Program-made: the position numbers and the translations under genes
Source of the DNA: Paludibacterium paludis
Lineage (GTDB): Bacteria > Pseudomonadota > Gammaproteobacteria > Burkholderiales > Chromobacteriaceae
Assembly (NCBI RefSeq): GCF_018802605.1
Contig: NZ_CP069161.1
Coordinates: forward strand, 2,356,001 to 2,420,000
DNA length: 64,000 bases
Direction: 5' to 3'
The notes under the pieces: model-generated
What the model was told of the DNA's origin: nothing
The model's input: the letters and a program-made list of their open reading frames with translations, nothing else
Databases searched by the model: none
Shown here: positions 1-10,053 of the stretch, piece after piece
Layout: every line of letters starts with the position of its first letter
Position numbering within the stretch: position 1 is the stretch's first letter

Positions 1-39
1 GGCCCGGCACGCCGGACTGCTGGCGCAGCATCTTGACTG

Positions 40-2733
40 TCAGGACGAGACCAGATCGCCCGCCTCCTGCTGCCGCAATTGCGCCTCGAAACGCTCGGCC
101 GTCACCGCCGGCGACCACAAATAACCCTGCCCCAGCGAACAACCGAGCATGATGAGCCGGTCCCGCTGCAACTCGGTTTCCACTCCTTCGGCGATTACCG
201 CCATACCAAGATTGCCGGCCAGCGAGACGATGGCGCTGACGATATTGCGCGCGGACGGATCGTGTCCTAGGCGGGCGACGAATGACCGGTCGATCTTCAG
301 GCGGGAGGCCGGGAACGACTGCAGGTAGGACAAACTCGAATAGCCGGTACCGAAATCGTCGATGGCCAGCGTCACTCCCAGACGGCACAGCGCCTCCATG
401 GTCAGGGCCGCATCCTCGGGATGCAGCATCAAGGCGCTTTCGGTGATTTCCAGCACCAGCGCCGCCGGCGGCAGGCCCGATTCGGCGAGCTGGCCGCGGA
501 TTTCCTCCACCAGCTCCGGCCGGGAGAACTCTCCGGCCGAAACATTGAACGCCAGTGACAGCAGGCCAAAACGCTTCACCCAACCGGCCGCCTCCCGGAA
601 AAACCGCTCGCGCATCTGCCACTCCAGTTCGGGAAGAATGCCCATCGCCTCGGCGACCGGCAGCATCTCGGCGGGCGAAATCCGCCCTCTTTCCGGATGC
701 ACCCAGCGCAGCAGGGCCTCGGCGCCGACGATGCGGCCGCTTTCCATATCCACCACGGGCTGGTACTGGAAGGCGAACTGACCGGCCAGCATGCCTTCGC
801 GGATCGCCGACTCCATATCGAGCCGCGCACGCACGGCCACCTCCTGCTCGCGGCTATAGAAGCGCAAGGCGCCACCCGAAGCGGAACGGGCTTCCTGCAA
901 CGCAAACCCCGCCTGCTTGAGCAGTTCCTCGGCCCCACTCCCGTCCGCCGGATAGCAGGCGATACCGATCGCCGCCGTCAACGCGATGCGCCGCCCACCC
1001 GCCGGCATCGGATCCTCGACGGCGCGCCGCACGGCATCGATCAGCCCGGCCAGCGCCCGATCTCCGCCATCCGCATCGGCCAGCACGGCGAACTCGGCGC
1101 CCCCAAGCCGCGCCACGCTGCGCACCGGCCCCGCCGCATCGGACAGGCGCCGGGCCACTTCGACCAGCAGCGCATCGCCTTCCTGATGCCCATAGGTATC
1201 GTTGATGGCCTTGAAACGGTTCAGATAAACCCGGATCACCGCCAGTGGCCGGCCCAGACTTTGCGCGCGGGCGAGACTCTGCACCAGCCGGTCGGTCAGC
1301 AACCCCCGGTTGGCCAGACCGGTGAGCATGTCGTAATGCGACAGATACTGAATGCGTCGCTCCAGCTCCAGGCGTTGCGAGAGGTCCACAACAGTGGCGG
1401 ACACAAAACTGCCTTCGCCGGTGGTGATCGGCTGCAAGGACACCCGAACCGGAAAACGCCGACCGTCCCGGTGCTGGCCGAACAGCGTGGGACGCAACCC
1501 CATCTGGCGCGGACGGGGGTCGGCCATGTAGTGACGCGCCAGATGGTTATGCGCCTCCCGCTGTGACTCCGGCAGGAGCTGGTTGACCGGCTGGCCGAGC
1601 AGTTCATCGACCCGATAGCCGAACATCGCGGCGCCCGATTCGTTCACCGAACAGATGCGCATCGCGGCATCGCACAGCACGAATCCGTCAGTGGATGCGT
1701 TGAAGACCGACTGAAAATGCCGCTCGACGTTGTCCAGCAACCGCTCCATACGGCCAAACTCTCCGGGCATTCCCCAGACGGGCCGGGGAGGGTCGCCGGC
1801 AACCGCGGCGCCCGTCCGCTCATTGCCGAGGCGCGCCGCCAGACGCTGCAGGTGCTTCCAGGCGCGATCCATGACAATCACGAAATAGCCGCCCGCGCTC
1901 AACGAAAACAACAATCCGAACACAATGACAGTCGCGGGAAGCGCAAACACCCTGACGATCTGCCGCCATACCTCCTCTTCCGGCAAGGCGGCCAGCACCA
2001 CCCAGTCCTTGCCGGCCAACGGAGCTTCCACGCGCCAGTAGCGGCGCCCCTCCACCTGCATGAACGCGGAGGACTCCTCGTCTGGCGTAACGCGCCAGTG
2101 CGCGGGCAGGGGGCGCCCGGCCGACTCGCCCAACAATTCGATCCCCGAACGGGTTGCCACCTTGATTTGCACATTGCGTTCCGGCAGCGCGGGCAGGGAC
2201 AGGGCATTGAGCCGCATGGCCAGCAGTACGCTGCCGACCTTGCGCCCTTCGCGCCACACCGGCATCACCAGATAACTGACATTGTCCCGGGTGGCCGGCG
2301 AGACCAGGGGAGGACCGAGCCAGGCCCGGCGGGAAGCACGCAGCGACTCGAAAAACGCCAGCCGGCGAAATGCCGACTCGGCCTGTGGCGTCACGCTCCT
2401 GGCCGAGCACAGCACCCGGCCGTCCGCATCCAGCAACGAAACATTGGAGAACGCCGGCAACGACAGCAGTTGCTCGCGCAGCGCCTCGTCCGGACACACG
2501 GCCATGCCGCCGCGCATGGGCCAGCGCCGGGACGCCAGGCTTTGCGCCGCGGCGAACCCGACTTGCAACTGACGCTCCAGATCGACACGCACAAGTCCCG
2601 CCATAGCAGCCAGATCCGTTTGGGCACGGTTCATCCGGTCCGTCACGTACACGCTGAACAACCAGCCCAGCGACAGGCACAGGGGAAGCGTGATCACCAG
2701 AAGGTACAGAGACAGATAGCGCGAGAGTTTCAC
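40..2733 (-). CDS. Membrane GGDEF/EAL protein with PAS domain
   Basis: Inner-membrane c-di-GMP turnover protein of 897 aa. TM helices lie near residues 8-28 and 262-288 and flank a Cache-like extracytoplasmic sensor region. A PAS domain (about 335-450), a GGDEF domain (about 465-620) and an EAL domain (about 635-885) follow. The EAL signature GAEALLRW, the downstream LEITES and DDFGTGYSS motifs and AEGVET are intact, so phosphodiesterase activity is expected. The GGDEF signature reads GGAEF, with the catalytic acidic residue replaced by Ala, so cyclase activity is probably lost and the domain may be regulatory. The start is GTG and no strong ribosome binding site is visible. It is monocistronic, convergent with whatever lies left of the window and read away from the Lrp gene. 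Confidence 0.93.
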   Translation of the reverse strand: MKLSRYLSLYLLVITLPLCLSLGWLFSVYVTDRMNRAQTDLAAMAGLVRVDLERQLQVGFAAAQSLASRRWPMRGGMAVCPDEALREQLLSLPAFSNVSLLDADGRVLCSARSVTPQAESAFRRLAFFESLRASRRAWLGPPLVSPATRDNVSYLVMPVWREGRKVGSVLLAMRLNALSLPALPERNVQIKVATRSGIELLGESAGRPLPAHWRVTPDEESSAFMQVEGRRYWRVEAPLAGKDWVVLAALPEEEVWRQIVRVFALPATVIVFGLLFSLSAGGYFVIVMDRAWKHLQRLAARLGNERTGAAVAGDPPRPVWGMPGEFGRMERLLDNVERHFQSVFNASTDGFVLCDAAMRICSVNESGAAMFGYRVDELLGQPVNQLLPESQREAHNHLARHYMADPRPRQMGLRPTLFGQHRDGRRFPVRVSLQPITTGEGSFVSATVVDLSQRLELERRIQYLSHYDMLTGLANRGLLTDRLVQSLARAQSLGRPLAVIRVYLNRFKAINDTYGHQEGDALLVEVARRLSDAAGPVRSVARLGGAEFAVLADADGGDRALAGLIDAVRRAVEDPMPAGGRRIALTAAIGIACYPADGSGAEELLKQAGFALQEARSASGGALRFYSREQEVAVRARLDMESAIREGMLAGQFAFQYQPVVDMESGRIVGAEALLRWVHPERGRISPAEMLPVAEAMGILPELEWQMRERFFREAAGWVKRFGLLSLAFNVSAGEFSRPELVEEIRGQLAESGLPPAALVLEITESALMLHPEDAALTMEALCRLGVTLAIDDFGTGYSSLSYLQSFPASRLKIDRSFVARLGHDPSARNIVSAIVSLAGNLGMAVIAEGVETELQRDRLIMLGCSLGQGYLWSPAVTAERFEAQLRQQEAGDLVSS

Positions 2734-2875
2734 GGTATGAGCGGCAGGAGCGGTTCAAAGGGAACCATTTTTACTCTTTTAAACACACTCATTCCATTGG
2801 AATATTACCCATTATGGGCATTTCCCCTGTGGCAATGACGCATTCACACAACGCCCATCGGTCATGACCCGACCG

Positions 2876-3358
2876 CTATGTCCTCGTATTCGGATACTCC
2901 GGTTTGCTGCGATGAATCGCGAAAAACGCTCGTACATTGCGCACATTCGCATCCATCGCGAACACGCGCTGCGATAGCGCATGGTAGGCCGGCATATCCG
3001 TCACCGAAACAATCATGACGAAATCAGGCCCGGGCGACACGCGCCAGCACTGAACCACCGCGCCCTCCCCTGCCATCCGAGCCTCGAACGCGGCCAGCGC
3101 GTCGCTGTCCTGCCTGTCCAGCGTAATCTCGACAATCGCCTCCAGCTCGGGCCCCAGCATGCGCCGGTCGATCTGGGCCGTCACCTTTCGTATCACCCCG
3201 ATGTCTTTCAGGCGCCGCACGCGGCGAAGGCAGGTTGGCGGCGAGGCGAACACCTTTTCCGCGAGAGCTTGATTCGTCAGGGAAGCATCGTCCCGCAATA
3301 CCTCGATCAATCTGCGATCAAGATCGTCCAGATCCACCCGTGGATTTTCTTGGTTCAT
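2876..3358 (-). CDS. Lrp/AsnC family transcriptional regulator
   Basis: Feast/famine regulator of 160 aa, the usual family length. The N-terminal winged HTH (residues about 10-65, with the phrase LDRRLIEVLRDDASLTNQAL) is followed by a RAM ligand-binding/oligomerisation domain (about 75-150). Such proteins normally sense an amino acid and control a neighbouring gene. It is divergent from glmS across an AT-rich gap, but no target is proved. Confidence 0.92.
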   Translation of the reverse strand: MNQENPRVDLDDLDRRLIEVLRDDASLTNQALAEKVFASPPTCLRRVRRLKDIGVIRKVTAQIDRRMLGPELEAIVEITLDRQDSDALAAFEARMAGEGAVVQCWRVSPGPDFVMIVSVTDMPAYHALSQRVFAMDANVRNVRAFFAIHRSKPEYPNTRT

Positions 3359-3513
3359 GAGTCAAATTCTTTCATTAATGCGCAAAATATTTTCCATAAA
3401 TTTTATATCAATCCAATATGAAATTTTTAGTCATCCACACAGAATTTTTGATTATTACTTTCATCCACGCTTCACTACCATGGCCGCATCATCCACCGAC
3501 ATGGAGACGACTT
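3359..3513. promoter_or_regulatory. AT-rich divergent intergenic region (Lrp gene / glmS)
   Basis: A 155-bp gap, strongly AT-rich compared with its surroundings, separates the divergent Lrp-type regulator from glmS. It should hold both promoters and possibly an Lrp-type site. I could not assign a clean -35/-10 pair. No glmS ribozyme-like structure was recognised. Confidence 0.4.
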
Positions 3514-5343
3514 ATGTGTGGTATCGTTGCCGCCGTCGCACCCCGCGACATCACCCCCCTGCTTCTCGAAGGCCTCAAACGCCTCGAGTACCGTGGTTAT
3601 GACTCCTGCGGCGTCGCCGTTTACCAGGACGGAACCCTGCGCCGCTGCCGGGGAACGCGCCGCGTGGCCCAGCTGGCCGAGTCGGTGGCGCAGGACGGAC
3701 TCACGGGCTTCACGGGCATTGCGCACACGCGCTGGGCCACCCACGGCAAGCCGGCGACCCATAACGCCCATCCGCACTTCTCGCCGCACCGTGACAAACC
3801 CCGCCTCGCCCTCTCCCACAACGGCATCATCGAGAATCATCAGGCGCTGCGCCAGGATCTGGAAGCGGCGGGCTACCGCTTCGAAAGCCAGACCGACACC
3901 GAGGTGATCGCCCACCTGATCGATCATCTTTACGAAGGCGACCTGTTCGAAGCGGTGCGACTCGCGGTCGGCAAACTGACCGGCAGCTACGCTATTGCCG
4001 TGATCTGCCGCGAGGAACCCCACCGGGTGGTCGGCGCGCGCCAAGGCTCACCGCTGGTGATCGGCGTAGGCGACGGAGCGCACTTTCTGGCATCGGACGC
4101 CATGGCCCTGGCCGGGCACACCGACCGCATCGTGTATCTGGAGGACGGCGATGTGGCGGACATCCAGCTCGAACGGCACTGGATCATCGACCGGAACGGT
4201 CGGCGCATCGAACGGGAAGTTCTGACCGTGCCGGCCTTCACGGCCGCGGCGGAGCTCGGACCTTACCGGCACTTCATGCAAAAGGAGATTTTCGAGCAGC
4301 CGCGCGCTGTGGCAGACACGCTGGAGGATGTGAACGGCATCATGCCGGAGCTTTTCGGCGACGGCGCCTACCGCGCATTCCGCGAAGTCAAATCCGTGCT
4401 GATCCTCGCCTGCGGCGGCAGTTATCACGCAGGACTCACCGCGAAAAGCTGGATTGAACAGCTCGCAGGGCTGCCCGCGACGGTGGAAATCGCCAGCGAA
4501 TTCCGCTATCGCCACATCCTGCCCGATCCGGACACGCTGGTGGTGGCCGTTTCGCAAAGCGGCGAGACCGCCGATACCCTCGGGGCGCTAGAGCGCGCGA
4601 TGGAACTGGGCATGACCCGCACACTCGCCATCTGCAACGTCGCCAGCAGCCAATTGATGCGCCGCGCCGCGCTGGGTTTCGTGACCCGGGCCGGGGTGGA
4701 AGTCTGCGTGGCGTCGACCAAGGCATTCACCACCCAACTGGTCGCCCTGTACCTGCTCGCCCTTGCGTTGGCCGAAACGCGCGGGCAACTGGGGGAGGAG
4801 GAAGCCGCGGCCCATCTGACCGCGCTGCGGCACCTGCCGCTGGCGATCCAGGGGGTGCTCGCCCTCGAACCGCAATTGATCGCCTGGTCGGAGGATTTCG
4901 CCCGCAAGGAGCATGCCCTGTTCCTGGGTCGGGGCATGCATTTCCCGGTCGCGATGGAAGGCGCGCTCAAGCTCAAGGAGATCACCTACATCCACGCCGA
5001 GGCCTACCCGGCGGGGGAGCTCAAGCACGGCCCCCTGGCACTGGTCTCGGAGGACATGCCGGTGGTCACGGTGGCGCCGCGCGATGCGTTGCTCGACAAG
5101 CTGCGCTCCAACATGCAGGAAGTGGGCGCTCGCGGCGGACAATTGTACGTGCTCACCGAGGCGGACACCGGCTTCAGTTCCACCGAAGGCCTGTCCGTGA
5201 TCCGGCTCGCCGAGCATTACGGACTGCTCTCCCCGATCCTGCATACCGTGGCGCTGCAGCTCCTGGCCTACCACACCGCCCTGGCGCGCGGGACCGACAT
5301 CGACAAACCGCGCAACCTCGCCAAATCGGTGACCGTCGAGTAA
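3514..5343 (+). CDS. glmS: Glutamine--fructose-6-phosphate aminotransferase (isomerizing)
   Basis: Makes glucosamine-6-phosphate from fructose-6-phosphate and glutamine, the first step to UDP-GlcNAc for peptidoglycan and LPS; cytoplasmic. The product is 609 aa, the normal length. The start was chosen at MCGIVA because Cys2 is the obligatory N-terminal nucleophile after Met removal; an upstream ATG at 3418 would bury it. The glutaminase domain (about 1-225, with [11 protein letters not shown] and SHNGIIEN) is followed by two SIS sugar-isomerase domains (with [34 protein letters not shown]) and the terminal KSVTVE. The SIS loop has CGGSYHAG where CGTS is common, a minor change. A hairpin terminator lies 90 bp downstream, so this is a single-gene unit. 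Confidence 0.98.
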   Translation: MCGIVAAVAPRDITPLLLEGLKRLEYRGYDSCGVAVYQDGTLRRCRGTRRVAQLAESVAQDGLTGFTGIAHTRWATHGKPATHNAHPHFSPHRDKPRLALSHNGIIENHQALRQDLEAAGYRFESQTDTEVIAHLIDHLYEGDLFEAVRLAVGKLTGSYAIAVICREEPHRVVGARQGSPLVIGVGDGAHFLASDAMALAGHTDRIVYLEDGDVADIQLERHWIIDRNGRRIEREVLTVPAFTAAAELGPYRHFMQKEIFEQPRAVADTLEDVNGIMPELFGDGAYRAFREVKSVLILACGGSYHAGLTAKSWIEQLAGLPATVEIASEFRYRHILPDPDTLVVAVSQSGETADTLGALERAMELGMTRTLAICNVASSQLMRRAALGFVTRAGVEVCVASTKAFTTQLVALYLLALALAETRGQLGEEEAAAHLTALRHLPLAIQGVLALEPQLIAWSEDFARKEHALFLGRGMHFPVAMEGALKLKEITYIHAEAYPAGELKHGPLALVSEDMPVVTVAPRDALLDKLRSNMQEVGARGGQLYVLTEADTGFSSTEGLSVIRLAEHYGLLSPILHTVALQLLAYHTALARGTDIDKPRNLAKSVTVE

Positions 5344-5431
5344 TTGACCGTGGCCCGGTTAGGAGTTGATCAGAAAAAATAAAGTCATTAATGACGAAGG
5401 CATGATTAATTGCTTGCCAGTAGTACGAAAC

Positions 5432-5460
5432 AAAGAGGCCCGGAATGGCCTCTTTTTGTT
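5432..5460 (+). terminator. Rho-independent terminator downstream of glmS
   Basis: A perfect 9-bp stem (AAAGAGGCC / GGCCTCTTT) with a 6-base loop is followed by a T-rich tract. It lies about 90 bp after the glmS stop. Nothing convincing is seen between it and the next gene at 5721. Confidence 0.85.
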
Positions 5461-5720
5461 GGAAATTGTTTGGTTTGATAATTCACATGGAAGGATCGAA
5501 GGGGCCGCTCGTCGGCCTAAGCGGACAGTATCTACCAAGAGCCGCGACGTCCGGTTCAGGATTGGAAGCTGTCGTGAAGGTATCGGGGGGGGCGATTCAT
5601 TGACAGATCCAATGGCTTGTAAAACAAGGCAAAATGCCCGTAACATTCATAGGCTGTACTCACAGACAGACCAAATATTCACCTGCACAGGTGTATATTT
5701 CACGTTAGGCAGCCAAGAAC

Positions 5721-6308
5721 ATGTTATCTCGTGGATACAACCATCGCGGAGGCTGTGCCTGCCGCTTCTGCCTGCCTTCCAAGGCGGGAGAAACTCTACC
5801 GACCACTGCAGATCTCGTCTCAGTGGAAGGCTTGAGCCATAGTTATACGCTGCCCACCACTTGCCCTGTTTGCGGGGAGGCAGTCTTCTTATTTATGTCA
5901 GAGCACGGCGGCAGGGTGTTTTTTGACGAGCTAGGTCCTCCCTGGCCCAAGCATCCATGCACTAATGACGCCCTAGCTGCGCCATTGGCGACATCGACTG
6001 CTGCGAACAACCAGGTATTGTCTCGGCGTTACGCATGGCAGGAAGCCGGGTGGCATCCCATCACCGAAGTCTTGGTTGAGGCAAGTAGCGAAAGTGTTCG
6101 CCTACGCGGCTTGCATGATGGCAAACGGTTAGCTTTGTGCATTCTCTTGTCCGAACTGGATGACCTATCCGACCCTGTGGCAGAGCTAGCTTGCTCACCA
6201 ATTCACGCTCGGCACACAGTTACGGGCTTATACGAGGTGGCCTTTCTAAGCTCAGACATTCGTCCCAGAATGGTCTCAGCCGTACCTGAGGACACCGGTC
6301 GGCGCTAA
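5721..6308 (+). CDS. Cys-rich hypothetical protein (zinc-ribbon-like N-terminus)
   Basis: A 195-aa product with no recognised function. The N-terminal third has CRFC, then CPVCG about 35 residues later, then an HPC motif after VFFDELGPPWPKH. This spacing suggests a small Zn-binding unit. The remaining about 110 residues have no motif I know. GC content and codon use look lower than in neighbouring genes, which suggests acquisition by transfer. It stands alone between the glmS terminator and another hairpin terminator. No ATG with a strong RBS is seen upstream, so the start is tentative. Confidence 0.6.
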   Translation: MLSRGYNHRGGCACRFCLPSKAGETLPTTADLVSVEGLSHSYTLPTTCPVCGEAVFLFMSEHGGRVFFDELGPPWPKHPCTNDALAAPLATSTAANNQVLSRRYAWQEAGWHPITEVLVEASSESVRLRGLHDGKRLALCILLSELDDLSDPVAELACSPIHARHTVTGLYEVAFLSSDIRPRMVSAVPEDTGRR

Positions 6309-6375
6309 CTCTCGTGGATGGCTACCTAAGGCCGACTGAATCGCCCTGGAGCTTGTAGACAATTAAGCCTCATGG

Positions 6376-6420
6376 AAAATGGTAATGGCTGTTCTGTAAA
6401 CAGAGCCGGCCATTTTTCTT
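6376..6420 (+). terminator. Hairpin terminator after the Cys-rich hypothetical gene
   Basis: An outer stem AAAATGG / CCATTTTT encloses an inner GGCTGTT...AACAGAGCC-type hairpin, and a T run follows. It lies 70 bp after the stop at 6308. Confidence 0.7.
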
Positions 6421-6617
6421 TGAAGTGTTCATCAACTGCAGAGAGGCAGGCTACCGGCTATCTCGCAATGGCCTGGCTATTGATCGGCCGAAGCAGTCGT
6501 CTAACCTCAAAACATTCTACGACTGCTCTTGGCTTAAAAACCGACGATTGACGGGGCTGACGGAAGTCCGGATCATTCACGTAGCCCTTGCAAGAAAAAA
6601 ACGTCCACGTCACCACC

Positions 6618-7049
6618 ATGAAAAAAATCCTCAAGAATGCCCTGCTCGGCACAGCCGTCAATATTGGCGGCACCTATTCTATCAGCTACATTGCTTCGAT
6701 CAGCTATGCCGTCTTTCTCGCTAGTCACAACGTTGGGTACCGAGAGATATATCAATCTCTCTATTCTGTCGGCTTTCTTACGTTTTTACTGCTGGTCAGT
6801 GTCCTGCTAGATATCCTAGGCGGCTACATTGCGGCCGCATTGAATAGCGAACGCCATGTTCTGGTCGGGATGCTATCCGCCTTGCCGTGTCTTTTTATAG
6901 GAGTTTTTAGTCTACTCAGCCCGTTACCTAACCCTACTCCGATATGGTTCATCCTTATATCATGGTTGGTGGTCATTCCAGCTGCGATGATTGGCGGGTA
7001 TCTGGCTAAACGTTTGCATACAGTGACGGAGACACCAGTCGGGGCCTGA
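6618..7049 (+). CDS. Small multi-pass membrane protein, unknown function
   Basis: A 143-aa product starting MKKILKNALLG, chosen because the first helix follows directly; an upstream in-frame start at 6588 adds ten polar residues. Four hydrophobic stretches (about residues 10-32, 45-75, 80-100, 110-130) predict four TM helices. No family was recognised. Base composition is more AT-rich than the surroundings, and it sits in the same atypical patch as the preceding Cys-rich gene. Confidence 0.6.
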   Translation: MKKILKNALLGTAVNIGGTYSISYIASISYAVFLASHNVGYREIYQSLYSVGFLTFLLLVSVLLDILGGYIAAALNSERHVLVGMLSALPCLFIGVFSLLSPLPNPTPIWFILISWLVVIPAAMIGGYLAKRLHTVTETPVGA

Positions 7050-7448
7050 CGTCAGCAAGTAGGGGGCGCTCTTCTAGTGCGCCGTCGTTCGCGTGCCCTC
7101 TTGATCTGTGAGCGTCGGCAGGAGAGACTTTTGATTTGAGCAGACTCTCCGACCGCTTCGGCCGAAAAACAGTCATGAAGGCCAAGATCGTCGACTGTGA
7201 CCGGTTGTCGGCCAAAGCTGCCATCCCGTAAACAACTGCCCGATGACCGTGTTGCACAAAACCCCGGACATGCTCTGAGACCGCCATCATGCGGGACCCG
7301 GGCGCTCCCTGAGATAACGGACAAAACGTCCTCCCCATCGCCTTCCCGGCGCTCAGATTGTGCCGGCCGGCGGCCCATGCGATCATGCCTCCGGGGTCGG
7401 CCCGGCCTAATGCTTGCGTGCGCCCCTCTTGATCAGGAGACATGCGCC
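7050..7448. other. Intergenic stretch without a supported gene
   Basis: About 400 bp between the small membrane protein and the GST. Open frames on both strands lack start signals and protein character. It presumably contains the GST promoter; no clear element was identified. Confidence 0.5.
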
Positions 7449-8180
7449 ATGTCGACGCTCTATCAGTTTCCCTTCTCGCACTTTTGTGAAAAGGCGCGCT
7501 GGGCACTGGATTACAAACAGCACCCCTATGCAGTCCGCAATCTGCTGCCACTGTTCCATCTGACCACCACGCTGCGCCCGGGCAGAAAAACCTCGCTGCC
7601 CCTGCTGATCGAGGGAGATCTGCGACTGCAGGACTCCGGCGAAATCATCGACTATCTGGACCGGCGTCATCCGCACAAGCCGTTGACACCCATACCGGCG
7701 GAGGAAGCCCGTCTGGCCCGCGAATGGGAACGGGTACTGGACAAAGACCTGGGCGTTACCCTGCGAAGGTGGTTCTATTTCCATACCCTGCCAGACACGC
7801 CCCATGCCCGATATTTTCTGGAGCAGGACCTCCCCGCCTCGCGGCGGCATTTGTTCCGACTGTGCTTCCCTCTGGTCCGGCGGGCCATGCAACACAGGAT
7901 GCGCATCACGCCGGACACCGCCGCTTCCGCTCTGGATACGTTGGAAAGGACGCTGGACAGGCTGGACACCATCGTTGGCGGGCAACCTTTCCTGGTCGGA
8001 AACCATTTCAGCCGGGCCGACCTGACCGGCGCCGCCTTGCTCTCCCCGCTCCGGGCGCGGGGGCGCACACAGGAAGAGCTGCAAGCCATCTTCTCCCCGC
8101 CGGTTTGGCAGTGGTGGAAATCGTTCCACCAGCGCCCGACCAGCACTTGGCTGGAGCAGATGTACCGGGATTACCGGTGA
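7449..8180 (+). CDS. Glutathione S-transferase family protein
   Basis: A 243-aa cytosolic GST-like protein. The N-terminal thioredoxin-fold half opens MSTLYQFPFSHFCEKARWAL, with SHFCEKARW in the active-site helix region and the DSGEIIDYL phrase of the glutathione site at about 57-67. The C-terminal half is the all-helical GST domain, with LVGNHFSRADLTGAALL. The start at 7449 is supported by CAGGAGA about 8 bp upstream; the long in-frame extension upstream is not protein-like. The substrate is unknown. Confidence 0.87.
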   Translation: MSTLYQFPFSHFCEKARWALDYKQHPYAVRNLLPLFHLTTTLRPGRKTSLPLLIEGDLRLQDSGEIIDYLDRRHPHKPLTPIPAEEARLAREWERVLDKDLGVTLRRWFYFHTLPDTPHARYFLEQDLPASRRHLFRLCFPLVRRAMQHRMRITPDTAASALDTLERTLDRLDTIVGGQPFLVGNHFSRADLTGAALLSPLRARGRTQEELQAIFSPPVWQWWKSFHQRPTSTWLEQMYRDYR

Positions 8181-8731
8181 CCTATCCCTTCCGTGAGCCA
8201 TGAAGGTCCGGTCAACCTCATCGGCGCCCGCCCCACAGGAGAAGGACAGTCGCGCCCGATTATCCACAAAACGCCAAAGGCATCCCGCCCTTCCCCCGCA
8301 CAAAACTCAAATAGCACAATGCACAACCTGCGTTTACCCTCCTCGAGGCGCAGAGCGTCACCTCTCTGTCACCCTGTTCCCATCGTGGTTCGCACTGGTC
8401 GTGCCGGATTGGCCGCACTTATTGATTAAAGGCGATTTCCAGTTATTTCGAGGCGGCCCCCCACCAGCGCTGCGCGTCTTGAGAAGATCAAGGTCGAATG
8501 CCAGACCCGCCCGCTGATTCGTTCATTCCTGGACTTCGTTCTGAAAAGTGAATGGCATCACCCTTTGAAAGGCGATGCCCCCCAGAACGAGCGTCAATCG
8601 GTGCGCGCGGTGTGTTGCAAGCGCCTTGTCGGCAACGCCTCATGAGCCAGCGCGGCGAGGCGGCGCCGGCGCGGGGATATTCTGCTCCGGGCGGGAAGAC
8701 ACGGATACCTGCGAGAGTCCCGGCGCCGCAC
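8181..8731. other. Intergenic stretch without a supported gene
   Basis: About 550 bp between the convergent GST and YjdF-like genes. Several short open frames exist on both strands, but they are Pro/Arg/Ser-rich shadows without RBS or motifs. No terminator hairpin was confidently placed. Confidence 0.45.
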
Positions 8732-9343
8732 TCAACATGACCATGCGCGAATCTGCCGGTCATGCTCGCGGGAGAACAAGAGCAAGGCCGCGCAGGCACC
8801 GATCAGCGCGCAGAACATGTCCGATTGCGTGTCCCATGGATCGCCCTGGGTACCCAGGAATGCGTCCGCCCCTTGTCCCATGGCCAGGGCCGAGGTCCAT
8901 TCGAGCAATTCGTAAGCGGCACTGATGGCCAGGGCAATGCAGATCGTGACGAAGGCCAGCATTTTGCGTCCGGCAACATGCCGACCCCGCAGCAGGATTT
9001 CGCGGATGATCAGTGCCGGAACGAAGCCCTGGAACAGGTGCCCGATCTTGTCGTAGGGGTTACGCTGGGTTCCCAGCAGATGGGCGAGGTCGAAGCCGAG
9101 TGGAACCCGGGCATACGTGTACTTGCCGCCCAGCATCAGTACGCAGCAGTGCAGGAAGATCAGGGCGTACACCAGCGGCGTGAAGGTGAAGCGGCGGTAG
9201 GTCAAAACCAGAAGCGGGATCCCGATGAGCACCGGCATGACTTCGAGCAGCCAGGTGGTCTGGTCGTACGGCTGGTAGCCCGATACGGCCAGCAACGCGA
9301 TAAGCAGGAAGAGGCCGGCACGGCAGGGTGTGTCGGGATGCAT
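8732..9343 (-). CDS. DUF2238 (YjdF-like) inner membrane protein
   Basis: A 203-aa product from MHPDTPCRAG; an alternative start at 9439 adds 32 unlikely residues. Six or so TM helices are predicted. Family-typical phrases are GGKYTYARVPLG, NPYDKIGHLFQGFVPA, AAYELLEW and GDPWDTQSDM. The function of the family is unknown; the conserved polar residues in helices suggest a metal- or lipid-related role but that is speculation. It is divergent from slyD. Confidence 0.85.
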   Translation of the reverse strand: MHPDTPCRAGLFLLIALLAVSGYQPYDQTTWLLEVMPVLIGIPLLVLTYRRFTFTPLVYALIFLHCCVLMLGGKYTYARVPLGFDLAHLLGTQRNPYDKIGHLFQGFVPALIIREILLRGRHVAGRKMLAFVTICIALAISAAYELLEWTSALAMGQGADAFLGTQGDPWDTQSDMFCALIGACAALLLFSREHDRQIRAWSC

Positions 9344-9527
9344 GATTTTGTTTATGGATAATCGATGAATCGGCCAGTATGGCAGAACATTCACCTTGTT
9401 GCTCACCCCCAGGATTTTCTTGTTGAAAAGAGTCATCAATGCGGCGGGTCAACGAGGAGCGATTCAGTTGACACTCCCTCGCCGACCTGCGAACCTTCCC
9501 GCTTCTATTTATTTGCCGTTGCCTGCC

Positions 9528-10004
9528 ATGAAAATCACCACGAACACCGCCGTCACTCTGAGAATGAAAGTCACCGATAATCAGGGCTTGGTTTACGACG
9601 ATGGCAAGAATCCGGTCTCCTACCTGCACGGCGATTACGACAACCTCTTCCCTAAACTGGAAGCAGCGCTGGAAGGTCAGGAGCCAGGCTTTCAAGTCAC
9701 CTTGGAACTCACAACCGAAGATGCCTTCGGCGAACGTGACGAAGCGCTTGTCACCACCATGCCCAAGGCCGAATTCCCTCCCGGCATCAAGGTCGGAGGG
9801 CAGATCCAGCGCATCGGTCCGGATGGCCAACCGCGCTACTATTTCGTCACCAAGATTAAAGGTCCCACCGTATTGCTGGACGGTAACCACCCGCTTTGCG
9901 GCAAAACCCTGCGTTTTGCCCTCAAAGTTATGGATGTACGCACGGCAACCGCCGAGGAAATCGCCCACCAGCATGTGCATGGCGAACACGGGCATCAGCA
10001 CTGA
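9528..10004 (+). CDS. slyD: FKBP-type peptidyl-prolyl isomerase SlyD
   Basis: A 158-aa cytosolic prolyl isomerase and chaperone. The FKBP fold (MKITTNTAVTLRMKVTDNQG, then YLHGDYDNLFPKLEAALEG) contains the insert-in-flap chaperone domain (about 72-125). The tail is His-rich (HQHVHGEHGHQH), matching the metal-binding tail that links SlyD to nickel delivery, though shorter than in E. coli. The start at 9528 gives the canonical N-terminus; the upstream in-frame extension is low-complexity. A strong hairpin follows. Confidence 0.93.
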   Translation: MKITTNTAVTLRMKVTDNQGLVYDDGKNPVSYLHGDYDNLFPKLEAALEGQEPGFQVTLELTTEDAFGERDEALVTTMPKAEFPPGIKVGGQIQRIGPDGQPRYYFVTKIKGPTVLLDGNHPLCGKTLRFALKVMDVRTATAEEIAHQHVHGEHGHQH

Positions 10005-10026
10005 CACCTCGGGCCCCGCACACAAC

Positions 10027-10053
10027 ATCGCCCTTCCTGCCCGGAAGGGCGAT
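10027..10053 (+). terminator. Strong hairpin after slyD
   Basis: A perfect 11-bp inverted repeat (ATCGCCCTTCC / GGAAGGGCGAT) with a 5-base loop lies 23 bp past the stop. There is no U tract, so it is either an atypical terminator or an mRNA 3'-end stabiliser. Confidence 0.6.

Noticed and set aside
1717..2838. Plus-strand 373-aa open frame opposite the GGDEF/EAL gene
   Set aside because: Gln/Arg/His-rich antisense shadow of a high-GC gene; no start signal or motif.
8181..8731. Small genes in the GST-YjdF gap
   Set aside because: Several 60-105-aa frames exist on both strands, but none has RBS, motif or consistent composition.
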